The position numbers and the translations under genes are program-made. This document shows positions 49,429-59,750 of a stretch of 64,000 bases of DNA, piece after piece; position 1 is the first letter of the stretch; each line of letters begins with the position of its first letter. The notes beneath the pieces are model-generated. The model searched no databases. It saw nothing but the letters and a program-made list of their open reading frames with translations, and was not told the DNA's origin. The stretch is from Euryodendron excelsum (taxonomy: Eukaryota; Streptophyta; Magnoliopsida; Ericales; Pentaphylacaceae), in NCBI GenBank assembly GCA_033060915.1, contig CM065378.1:17784001-17848000 (forward strand), read 5' to 3'.

Positions 49429-52215
49429 GTCAACTGTTTCAGCTCATTCACCTTCATCTGCCTACTCAGACTACTACTGTCACCTCTACTAGTGTTTCAT
49501 CTACTCCCAACTTCTCTCTTGATATCTGACACTCACGATTAGGTCATGTTTCCATAGGACATTTACGCTTTCTTTTGTCTCAATGTGTTTTAGGATCTAT
49601 TCCCAATAAATACCTTGATTGTCAATCTTGTCAACTTGCCAAGCAACCAGCTTTATCTTTTAATAATAGTACTTCTCTTGCCTTAGCTCCTTTTGATTTA
49701 GTCCACTCTGATGTTTGGGGTCCTTCCCCCACTCCTACTATGGGAGGATCCAAGTATTTTGTCATATTTGTCAATGATTTTTCTAAATATACTTGGATTT
49801 ATATTCTGCAAAATTGATCTCAATTTCAACAAACTTATTATGATTTTGCTCGCAGGGTCAAAACACAATTTTTCCGTGACATCAAAATATTTCGATCTGA
49901 CAATGCTTAGGAATATTGTGATAACTCTTTTCTTACATTTCTCTGTGAGCATGGGACCATTCCTCATTGCTCTTGTCCTGGTACTTCACAACAAAATGGC
50001 CGTGTTGAACAAAAATATTGTCATCTCCTTGATATAACCCGTGCTCTTATTATCTCTGCCTCTTATCCTGAACAGTTTTGGGGTGAAGCTGCCCTTACTG
50101 CTGCTTACACAATTAATCGTGTACCTTCGGCTCCTCTTGGTAACCTCACTCCCTATGAGCGTTTATATGGTACTCCTCCTGATTATCATTCTCTTCGTGT
50201 TTTTGGGTGTGTCTGTTTCGTCTTGCTTTAGCCTCATGAACGCACCAAATTAGAGTCTCGAACTCGTCTTTACTGCTTCTTAGGCTACGGGATTGAGTAC
50301 AAAGGTTATCGTTGTTGGGATCCCCTGTCTAAACGTCTTCGTGTCTCTCGTCATGTTGTTTTTTGGGAACATAAGACATTTTCCTCCTTATCTTCATTTT
50401 TTTTATCCCCTTCTTCTTCCACCTCTTATTTTACTGATCCTACTATTGACCTCTTTCCTGAAGATACTGATGTACCTCCTGTTGAGACACCTACTATACC
50501 ACTGATTACTGCCTATCCAGAGGAGTCCTCGTCTGCTGATCTTGCTCCTCCTACTAGCTCTTCCTTATCTGGTCCATCTCTGCCCTCTTCCTCCACTGAG
50601 CCCACTCTCAGGCGTCTACTTGGGTAAGGGAGACTCCTTCTCACCTTCATGATTATCACTGTTTCTCTGCCATTCTTGCTCATCACAAGCCTTGCTCTTA
50701 TTGCGAGGGTAGTTCTAACCCTCTTTGGCAACAAACTATGGATGATGAATTACAGGCTCTTGCCAAGACTCACACTTAAGACTTGGTTGATCTTCCTCCT
50801 GGTAAATCTGTGATTGGCTGTTGATGGGTCTATAAGATCAAAACCCTTTCTGATGGTTCTGTGGAACATTACAAAGCCCGTCTAGTTGCCAAAGGTTTCA
50901 CTCAAGAGTATGGCATTGACTATGAGGAGACCTTTGCTCCTGTTGCTCGTCTCACTTCTGTTCGAAGTCTCATTGCTGTTGCTGCTATCCGGCAGTGGTC
51001 CTTGTATCAGATGGATGTCAAAAATGCTTTTCTCAATGGTGATCTCTCCGAGGAAGTTTATATGCAGTCTCCTCCTGGTTTTCCTCACTCTCCACATCAG
51101 GTCTACAAACTTCGCCGTGCTTTGTATGGTCTTAAGCAAGCTCCTCGTGCCTGGTATGCTAAATTCAGTTCCACCATTCATGAGCTTGGCTTCTCTTCAA
51201 GTGATTATGATTCTGCTCTCTTTATTCGCAAAACTACACATGGCACTATTCTCCTACTACTCTATGTGGATGATATGATTCTCACTGGAGATGATGTATA
51301 TGGTATTTCTTAGCTCAAGGTTTTTCTTAACAGACAATTTGAGATGAAAGATCTTAGTCCTCTCAGTTACTTCCTTGGTTGAGATATCTTCTGCTTCTAC
51401 TGGTTACTCTCTCTCTCAAGCCAAGTATGCCTCAAATCTTCTTGCTTGTGCTGGTCTTACTGATAGTAAGACTACTTCCACACCTTTGGAAGATAATGTG
51501 CGTCTTACTCCTCTAGATGGTGAACTTCTATCTAACCCTACTCTCTATCGGCAACTTATTGGCAGTCTTGTCTATCTTACTGTTACTCGTCCTGACATTA
51601 CCCATGCTATTTACCTCGTCAATCAATTTCTGTCATCACCTCGCTCTACTCACTATGCTGCAGTTCTTTGCATTCTCCATTATATTGAGGGCACTCTCTT
51701 TCATGGTCTGCATTACTCTCGTCACTCCTCTCTACAGCTTCATGCTTATTCTAAAGCTGATTGGGCTAGCGACCCTACTAATCGTCGTTCTACCACAGGA
51801 TTCTACTTCTTCCTTGGCGATTCTCTGATTTCTTGGTGTAATAAGAAGTAGACTCTTACGGCTCGCTCTAACACTGAGGCCGAGTATCGTACTCTGGCTG
51901 ATACTACTCAGGAACTTCTTTAGCTTCGTTGGTTACTTCAAGACATACGTGTCTCTCATTCTGATGCTACTGTTCTTCATTGTGACAATCATAGTGCAAT
52001 CATAATCACTCATAATGATGTGTTTCATGATCGTACTAAGCACATTAAGATTGATTGTCATTTCATTTGTCAGCATGTCATGCGTGGCACAGTTCATCTT
52101 CTCTCTATGTCCTCTACTGTCCAAACTGCTTATATCTTCACCAAGTCTCATCCCCCAGGACAGTTTTATGATCTGGTTTCCAAACTCAATTTGGTTTCTA
52201 CCTTACCTCCTTGAG
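49429..52215 (+). pseudogene. Copia integrase, RT and RNase H remnant
   Basis: The integrase zinc-binding part (HSRLGHVSIGHL, then CQSCQLAKQ) is followed by the catalytic core start FDLVHSDVWGPSP, SDNA and GTSQQNGRVEQK. RT has ARLVAKGFTQEYGIDYEETF, MDVKNAFLNGDL, LYGLKQAPRAWY and the YVDDM active site. RNase H has TRPDITHAIY, ADWASDPTNRRSTTGF and SNTEAEYR. In-frame stops include those at 49815-49817, 51311-51313 and 51849-51851; several sit where a single C-to-T or G-to-A change explains them. There are frame changes in the linker between integrase and RT. No product possible. Confidence 0.94.
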
Positions 52216-52227
52216 TTTGCGGGGGGC

Positions 52228-52506
52228 TGTTAATGTGAACCCAGTTTCACCCTCTTCCAACTTCTCAAGCTTGCATCGTCAAACCCCAAACCTCCATTGT
52301 CAAAGTCTTCGCCTGCCAATCGATTTTGTCAAATATGTATCAACCATTGTCAAGGCAAATCCTTGATCGATGGCTGATTTGTTCCCCTCTCCCGCTCTAT
52401 AAATTCCTCATTATAATCTGTAAATGATCATCTTGTACAAACGAAATATAACAAATTATATACTTCTCTTTCTTCTCTCTCTCGTTTTTTTTTATCATTT
52501 GTAATA
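52228..52506 (+). repeat. 3' LTR of the Copia element
   Basis: Starts TGTTAATGTG and ends TTTGTAATA, followed by the target duplication ATCTC. Same orientation and length as the 5' LTR apart from one base in a T run. Confidence 0.95.
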
Positions 52507-52800
52507 ATCTCCATGCCTTTTTAATATTGTTATGGAAGCTTTAAGCAGAATGATGAAGTGCGCTGTTGATAGGGTATGATTGGGTCGTTTGAAGTGGGGA
52601 GAGTTGGGGTGTCGACGGTTCCTATTTCTCATTTGCTTTTTGCAAATGATACGTTCATTTTCTGTGAGCTAATGAGAAACAATTAAGGTATATTAGAGGT
52701 GTCCTAATTTTTTTTGAGGCGATTTCAGGTCTGAAAGTGAATGTGGCAAAAAGTGAATTGATATATTACAATGTTAACTTGTTAGTAGATTTTAATATGT
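52507..52800 (+). mobile_element. LINE reverse transcriptase fragment, right part
   Basis: After ATCTC the LINE frame resumes with PCLFNIVMEALSRMM, then after a small frame shift VSTVPISHLLFAND and EAISGLKVNVAKSEL. The RT active-site FADD is FAND here, a catalytic loss. With 45380-45470 this is a single fragment, truncated at both ends. No endonuclease domain is present. Confidence 0.88.
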
Positions 52801-52859
52801 TAAGCCTTGTCTCACATAAAAAGTTTTCAAATCTTTATAAAATTTTAAGAAAATGGCGT

Positions 52860-53930
52860 GCAGGACAATTTTATTCCTTGATAGGTAGCTTGTGAATCAG
52901 ATCTCATCAAAATATATTATGGGTTGGAAAGAACATGAGCTGCATCGATCAATAATCGCCACTCACTACAGCATAAATGGTGGGTCGATCAAATTCTCTG
53001 TATTATGGTTTGGACAATTACATGATTCCAAAATCAATCTTTCCTATTTAAAAAATGGTAAAGAGAGAAGCTGCTTCGATTAAGCTTCATATTGGGCCAG
53101 AAGGGAGTGAAAGCAACCACTGAATTATGCCCACCAAAGCCAAATGAGTTGGAGATAGCTGCTTGCAAAATAGGAAAATTGTGATTAGAGAATGTTTGTC
53201 TTGCGTAATTCTGGGCACATGCACTTAATCAAAGTTTTTCGGTCTAATTCAAGCATTGAACTCCGATATGTATTACGCAATTTGCTTGTGAAGTCTCGTT
53301 ATTTCAGGAGAGGGGAGGGAACGAAAAGACGAACCAACATTGACTTCGTGCTTTTTCCTCACGTTTGGAACTGTGTCGATTGTGACCTCGGGCTCCAATT
53401 TCTACAAATACAAAGAAAGAAACATATGGGAATCATGAAATGCAACATAGAAACAATGAAACTAACAAAATGTAGCATAATCGGAGAAATGGGGGGTTTT
53501 GCTGTAGTTGTACATGTCGGTTAATGGTTGGATGCAGCCAGCTGGTGGTGATTGCTTTTATGGTTGCAATGGCTTCCAAACCACCAGCAGCTCCAAGCCG
53601 ATGTCCAATCATTGACTAAAAACACTGAAATGATCAGAAACTCAAAACTAGTCAGTCAGCTCTAATGTTATAGCTAGTAGTATCCTTCTGATTATGTGTG
53701 TATAGACATATATTGAAAATCCAAATGGGATTTAGGTTTCTTGCCTTAGTCCCATTCATCTTCATCTCAGATGGGTCCTTAAAGACCTTCTTGATGGCAT
53801 TAACCTCTGCCAAATCCCCAGCCAGAGTTGACGTTGCGTGAGCATTCACATAGTTTACCTGTAATTTTTACGAATTCGAGAACGTTTGCATCAGAATCCA
53901 TGATTTATTACATTGTGACTCAGAAATAAA
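52860..53930. repeat. Right copy of the 1.1-kb direct repeat (KAS I 3' end)
   Basis: Partner of 44245-45345. It covers the last four exons of the fuller KAS I pseudogene, its downstream flank and part of the preceding intron. Confidence 0.9.
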
Positions 53931-56925
53931 TATGCTTCCATTGTGTCGAGAGATTTAATGTGGCATTTTTACCTCCTCAGGGGAAACTCCGGCATCTTCC
54001 AAAGCCTTGGTTATACAAGATGAAACTCCAAGGCAGTCATATGATGAGCATCACATGTTACAGCTCCTCCCAAATACTCTGCAATTATGTTGGCTCCTCT
54101 TTTCATTGCATGCTCTAAGCTCTCCATAATCAAATTTCCTCAACCAAAACAAATATTTGAAAATTTGAGATGCAAATTAGCTTTCGATAATATAGAATAA
54201 ACATGAATTGGCCAAGTCACAATGTAATCGGAACTTAAATTACCAGCACACCAGAGCCTTCTCCAATGACAAAACCATCACGATCTTTATCTCACGGCCT
54301 CGAAGCTTTCTGGGGTACTTCATTCCTCTGAGACAAGGCCCGAAAAGCAATAAAGCCGCCAACCCCTCTAGCCAGTCCCACCAACAACCATGATATCTGC
54401 TTCACCTCTTCTAATGTGATTGGCAGCTGCATAAAAGCAGTAGTTTGCAGTTACACAAGCTGTTGAAATTGAGTAATTGGGTCCCATTAAGCCAGTATCT
54501 ATAGCCAATAATGCTGACCCCATGTTGGTGATCGAATAAGGAATAAAAAAATGGGGTTATCTTTTTATATTCCTTCTTGATCAGAGCCTCGACTTCATTG
54601 CAGAAAGCTGTCCAACCTCCCATGCCTGACCCCACTAGAACTTCTATTTTTGATCTGTCCATCTGCAACATTACATTACAGGCGAGGAACTTTAAGTGTT
54701 TTAACTGATTACAGGTGAACCGAACTACATTTTTTGAAGTAAATGGATGGACTAGTATTGGATTATTATTTACAGTTTCGAGGACTCCAGGTCCAAGCCT
54801 GGCATCATCAAGGGCTCTCCAGCCAGCAACCAAACAGTACCTCCAGCAGTCATGGAGACGGCGATCATTCTTGCCATCAATATAGCCTTTGGAAGAGAAG
54901 TCACGAATCTGACCAGCAAATCGAACAGAGAAGGTCGAAGCATCAAACCTGTCAATAAGGGTAATCCCACTTTCTCCCTCAAGAAGTTTATTGCAGAAAG
55001 TATCAATGTCACTGCGAAAAACTGAAACAAGGCCCATTCCTGTTATGACAATCCTTTTCTTGGGATCCTTTTCTCGTTTAGGAGCTGAAACAGTTGGCGA
55101 TGCCATGGCCTTGATCCTTCTGCATTTTGATGCTGAGAATATGAAATTCTAATTTAGTTAGAATCTCCCATTTTTAAGCTTAAAATGCCTCACACAATGT
55201 GTGTGTAAAAAATCGACTATATTTTTTATTAGAAAGATTGAAGAGTAGCACATTCCGAAGTATCCATGCAGAGGTCAAGATTCATGTATAAGGTTTAAAA
55301 AATCCGTGAAATGTATAGACTCATGGAAAATTATGTATTTTCGTAGGGAGATTTTTTCTGGGTATTGCTCAATTTTCATTACAATGCACTAATAAAATTT
55401 TAGACTAACTTAAGTTTTTGGGTGATAGATCAGTAAACTTGTAAGGTTTGCCCCAAGTCACGATGAACGTCTCTGATTAACTACGAAGAAAAGTTCAATT
55501 AAGGAACACCGGTGTAGTGTCTATCAAGAACTCTCCGATGTCAGAGTTAAATTTTGAAAGGATAATCATGTAAAGTTTTAGCTAGAATTTCGTATGCATA
55601 CCTTAGGAAGAAAAGCTTAGGTTGCTTTTTATACTAGCGTAATTTTGGAGTGATCTCAAAAATATCTGCAGGCAAGTAATGAAAATAGTGACATTTCCAC
55701 GAGGTGACACATCATTGGCTGATCATGACCTTGGTAGAGTGGTGGAGGATGTGGTTGTCCCCCCACACATCGCACCTCCTTCTGGGCTTGTCAAGCTAAT
55801 AACAGCCTAGTGAAAAAAGTAGTTGTCCTTCCACGCCGTCGTTCTTTCAAAGTTGTGTTACCAGTCTTAGTATTAGTTACTAGTGAGTTACCTGCAGTTA
55901 TAGTCCCTACAGGTTGAGCATGTGGGATGGTCGCATATTCCTACCCAGCGTTACCCGCTTAGTATCAGTCTGATCAGTATTGATCTGCTCAACATTCCCT
56001 CCACCTCAATGCTACTTAGGTGCCCCGTCATATGTGTCTTTCCTAATCTGGTTTCATGGAGAGGCACGATCTTCCTTTCACTGGAACCTGGTCAACTATG
56101 TCTCATCGGTCCCATCACTGGGCTCTGCCAACTAATCTCATCACTTGAACCTGCTCTCTTAACTAATTGTTATACACAGAGAGGCAGAGAGTTCTATTGC
56201 CGATTTAGCAGCACTGCCTACAATAATACTTATAATCTAACTAGCTAGTCAAATGGCGTGAAGAAAGCAGTAAGAGACTCCAACCTAACGCCATTTTTTA
56301 ATCTTGACGATGGAAAATGAGCAAAAAATGAAATTAGTTGTACATATTATTTTTTTATGAGTAGTCAAACAAAATAATGAATTTTTTGACCACTTCATAT
56401 TTATTTTCTTTCTATTTTCTTAATCTAAGAAAAAAAAAAAAAAAGCAAACATCTAATTTATTTCACTTTATTTTTTTTCACAATCTTTATCTTTTCCTCC
56501 TCTTTTCCCTCCAAAGACCCAAGATCCAACCAAAAATAGAGAAAAGAGATTTAGGATTTAAAGCTTCTATGGACATTAACAACATCAACAGGAGGAATTA
56601 TTTTGTCGCTTGTCCTCAGTGACAAAAATGAAAAAGAAAACAGAGTAATAATCTCAGGAATACTTGCATATACTGCAAAATTTCCAACGAAAGAAATGTA
56701 GGATGAAAGTAGATATAGCATTCAAATATATGGAAATTGCGAAGTGAAAGGATGATCAAAACCTGAAGTGGAAATGGACCCATTTGGCTTACACCCAGCT
56801 GAAGCCACTTGCTTGCTCTCAACTGCTCTCAGTCCATTGTATTGAAGCAGAGAAGTTCCATTGCTGCATGACTCTCTGGTTTTGAAGAGCAAACCAGCCG
56901 AACAAGTACCAGCAATGCCTGCCAT
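53034..56925 (-). pseudogene. KASI: 3-oxoacyl-ACP synthase I (KAS I), plastid type, broken
   Basis: The parent enzyme condenses malonyl-ACP with growing acyl-ACP in plastid fatty acid synthesis. Exons: 56925-56763 (plastid transit peptide), 55132-54774 (ASPTVSAPKREKDPKKR, VITGMGLVSVF), 54662-54244, about 54137-53973, 53858-53745 (NAHATST), 53615-53514 (SMIGHRLGAAGG), 53401-53335 and 53158-53034. The active-site Cys region is still readable. Breaks: an extra base in an A run at 54545-54551 (frame lost), a small deletion near 54370 after VVGGT, TGA at 54292-54294 in place of a Trp codon, a deletion near 54032, no AG at the expected acceptor of the fourth exon, and loss of the normal stop so the tail runs on 14 residues. 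The GC donor after the fifth exon recurs in the other copy. Confidence 0.88.
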
Positions 56926-56982
56926 ATCTGTAAGTCTTCTTTGTTCACACACTTTCTAAAACAAGACTGATTTGATAGATAG

Positions 56983-56986
<4 letters not shown>

Positions 56987-57026
<40 letters not shown>
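56987..57026. repeat. (GA)n run upstream of the KAS I start
   Basis: Continuous GA repeat beginning 62 bp before the ATG. On the sense strand it is a (TC)n tract, common in plant leaders. Confidence 0.95.
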
Positions 57027-57028
<2 letters not shown>

Positions 57029-59037
57029 GGACAGACACAGGGAACTTCGGATTGTTCTGTGAGAAAGACAATCATATAAAAGTGGAAAGAAACAACGTAA
57101 CTTTATGGGTTTTCATTGGACTAAATGTTGGTTGGAGAGTCCGCCCAACCATTTCTATGTCTGAGTGTTAGACAACAAAAGGGCGATGATATTGATTGCG
57201 AGCTCCTTTTGGGTTAATTACGGTTTTTGTTTTGTGTTTTTTTATTTTTATTTTCTGAAATTGAACGGTTTGTAAAATTATTTTTATCAAAACCGTATTT
57301 GATAAACTGTTTCTAGCATTTGTTTTAAGAAATTTTTTTAAAAAATATCTCAATTTTAAGAGTCAATGAAAATGTTTTTTTTGAGGTTTTAGAACCGTAT
57401 CCATTTAAAAATAAAAACAATATGAAATCGATAGTGTTTTTTATAATCTTGTTTTCAGCATTTGTTTTAAGAAAAATTTTTAAAAAAATATCCCAATTTT
57501 AAGAATTCATAAAAAAGTATTTTTTTAGTTTCTGAAATCGTTTTCATTTGAAAATAAAAGCAACGTGAAAACAATAATATTTTTTATAATCTCGTTTTTT
57601 TTTAGAACAAGAGAAACTATAAATGTCCTTAATTTTTTTGTTTTCAAAAATATAAAAAACGAAAACAGAATCTATACCAAAACTGTAACTCTCGAGAGAC
57701 CACGAAGCTCACGTTTCCAAATAGCCGTTAAACAACCCAAACAACCCATCACGAATTCGACGGGAGAGTTCGTCCATTGGCTGCTCTTTGAATGCCTAAC
57801 TGTGTCTTACGTGCAATAAACATGGCATGTGACTGTCACTTGTCTGTTAATTACATTGTTTTGGCAATTTTAGACTCTGGATCGGAAGGAAAAAGTCAAC
57901 AATACGAAGGTATTACTCATGTTTTCAGATATTTCTTCTATTATGGGTTTTTTGGTTTTTTGGTTGGCTATGCGATCAGAGTGTTACAATCCTAATTGTT
58001 TTCCATTCAAAGTCAAATGAGAGAAATTTTTGTGATGTGTAATACAAATAATTGTAATATATATTAATAGTGTGTATCAAAATGTATGACGGTATAAGTA
58101 TGCTAATATCCTACTACATAACGACATACAAAATCACATTACTTACAATAAATGCGAGAAACATTGCAACTATAAAACAACTGAAATTATTAAATATGCA
58201 AGGAAGATGGTTTGATCAAGTCGAGTTAAACCACTCTCCTTAAGATGGATTCAACCCCATACAAATGTTAAAGGGATGAATGAGTGTCTGTCTCTTAAGG
58301 TAAAATGATCAACAGCAACGAAGAAGAAGCACTTCAATCTTTGAGTTTGGCGAATCAAATCATGTATTCACTCTCTCTCAATAAATGTGATGAAATGCAA
58401 TGAAATATAGTAGATATCAATGCAATGTATGGAATAAATAGAATTTCTTAACATAAATTCAACCAAAATTTTACAAATATTCAACACAAAATTTCATTGG
58501 TAATTTCAAAATCATATACAGAAAATCACCACAAATTTTTGTTAAATAACTAAAAGTAATAAAAAGAATTCTACAAAAATTTCTACTGAAATTTTCCACA
58601 GAAACATATTAGACTAGAGCAAAAATACTGTATAAACCGTAAAAAAATTGGATTAGGCAAAACTTCAACAGGATTGATCGTAGACGAACGCATGAACAAA
58701 CTAATCGGAGAAAAACTCCTTACAGCACTTCGTTCGGACAAAAGATTTCTAGACAGCATTTCAGTAAGACAGGCAAATGGTTCTATTTTTTTCCATCATA
58801 CAAAAAACTGAAAATCGTTTAGTATTTATAGAGGTTGAATGCCTATTCGTGAAGGATATCAACTAAAAACACCCCTTCACGACAACGGACATATTCGTTC
58901 GATTCCAACAATCACACCAGTTAGATTTTAATTTAATTAAATAAAATTCAAAATCAGGTGCAAAAAGAATTGAACCGGGGTTAGACCCGGTTTGGTCACC
59001 TACACCCAAGCCTAGCTCAATTTGGTGCGGTGCTGTG
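57027..59037. other. Spacer between the KAS I pseudogene and the Gypsy element
   Basis: AT-rich, no gene recognised. It contains a diverged tandem duplication at about 57300-57590 (separate entry). The ORFs at 57565-57819 and 57792-57995 have no recognisable domain. Confidence 0.75.
57300..57590. repeat. Two-copy diverged tandem repeat, unit ~146 bp
   Basis: gcatttgttttaagaaa recurs at about 57315 and 57460, each followed by ttttaaaaaa-atatc-caattttaag, later ttttcattt(g/a)aaaataaaa and ttttttataatct. AT-rich, non-coding. Confidence 0.8.
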
Positions 59038-59707
59038 TGTCACGAGCTGCCCTTCAAGGCCGGGCCCATGCCCACATTTTTCAACCTCGTGTCAACTCTA
59101 TTATGTTTGTACATATTGTATAGAGTATAGGAATGTAAGTTTGGAGTCGGATGCACGCGTAGATTTTCCCATGTCAAGGTGTGCGGCATCCAAGTTAGTT
59201 GTGTCCTAGCCCTATCGAGGAGAGGTGTTGTAATTTTTCCGAAGGGCTAGAAAATTAGTTTAGGGTCATATCTAAATGTATGTAAAAGGGTTTTGTCAAA
59301 TTCCTTGTAAATATTTTTGTAGACCCATTATGACTCCTCAAGGGGGTGTAATGTTTGGTTGTATCAGTTTAGAAATGGCTTAAAAAGCATATATAGGGGA
59401 GGATAATAAGGTGAGTCCAAGTCCCTACTTGTCGGTTGTTGGCTAACTAAACTCCCCACCTAATTGTAGTCTGGAATTGCTTTGTATATGCAATAAAAGT
59501 GATCTTATTGCTTGCAAATTGTGTGCCCATTGCCTTCGTTGTTGCTTTAAACGTTCTTAGCTTGTTGCTTCCAAATTGCTTACTTGTGCACCTTCGGGTG
59601 TGTGTGTTGGCTTTCATTTGCGAGGTGCCCATTTGGCTGACTTGTCTGGTGCCGCCCACGACGAGTGCCACACGGCCTAGTCCACTTGAAAGTGTTGGAC
59701 CGTGACA
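59038..59707 (+). repeat. 5' LTR of the Gypsy element
   Basis: Begins TGTCACG and ends CGTGACA, a perfect 7-base inverted pair with TG...CA ends. TATATAGG box at about 59390 and AATAAA at about 59492. The possible target duplication on the left is ctgtg (59033-59037); its partner is outside the window. Confidence 0.9.
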
Positions 59708-59709
59708 TT

Positions 59710-59721
59710 TGGTATCAGAGC
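59710..59721 (+). other. Primer binding site of the Gypsy element
   Basis: TGGTATCAGAGC, two bases after the LTR; exact complement of the plant initiator-Met tRNA 3' end. Confidence 0.93.
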
Positions 59722-59750
59722 ACTGTGGTTGCTTGAAGGATCCGGGAACC

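Larger units (their letters stand above)
45471..52506 (+). mobile_element. Copia-type LTR retrotransposon, degenerate, inserted in the LINE fragment
   Basis: Complete outline with 278/279-bp LTRs and a 5-bp ATCTC target duplication (45466-45470 and 52507-52511). A PBS starts right after the 5' LTR, and a G-rich tract (about 52219-52227) sits before the 3' LTR. The gene order gag, integrase, RT, RNase H is that of the Copia superfamily. The LTRs differ at about a dozen sites by eye, so the insertion is not very recent. It carries the nested element 47481-49423, an internal deletion of protease, frameshifts and many stops, so it is non-functional. Confidence 0.96.

Noticed and set aside
53034..56925. 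Functional KAS I gene
   Set aside because: At least two frameshifting changes, an in-frame TGA, a missing splice acceptor and a lost stop.
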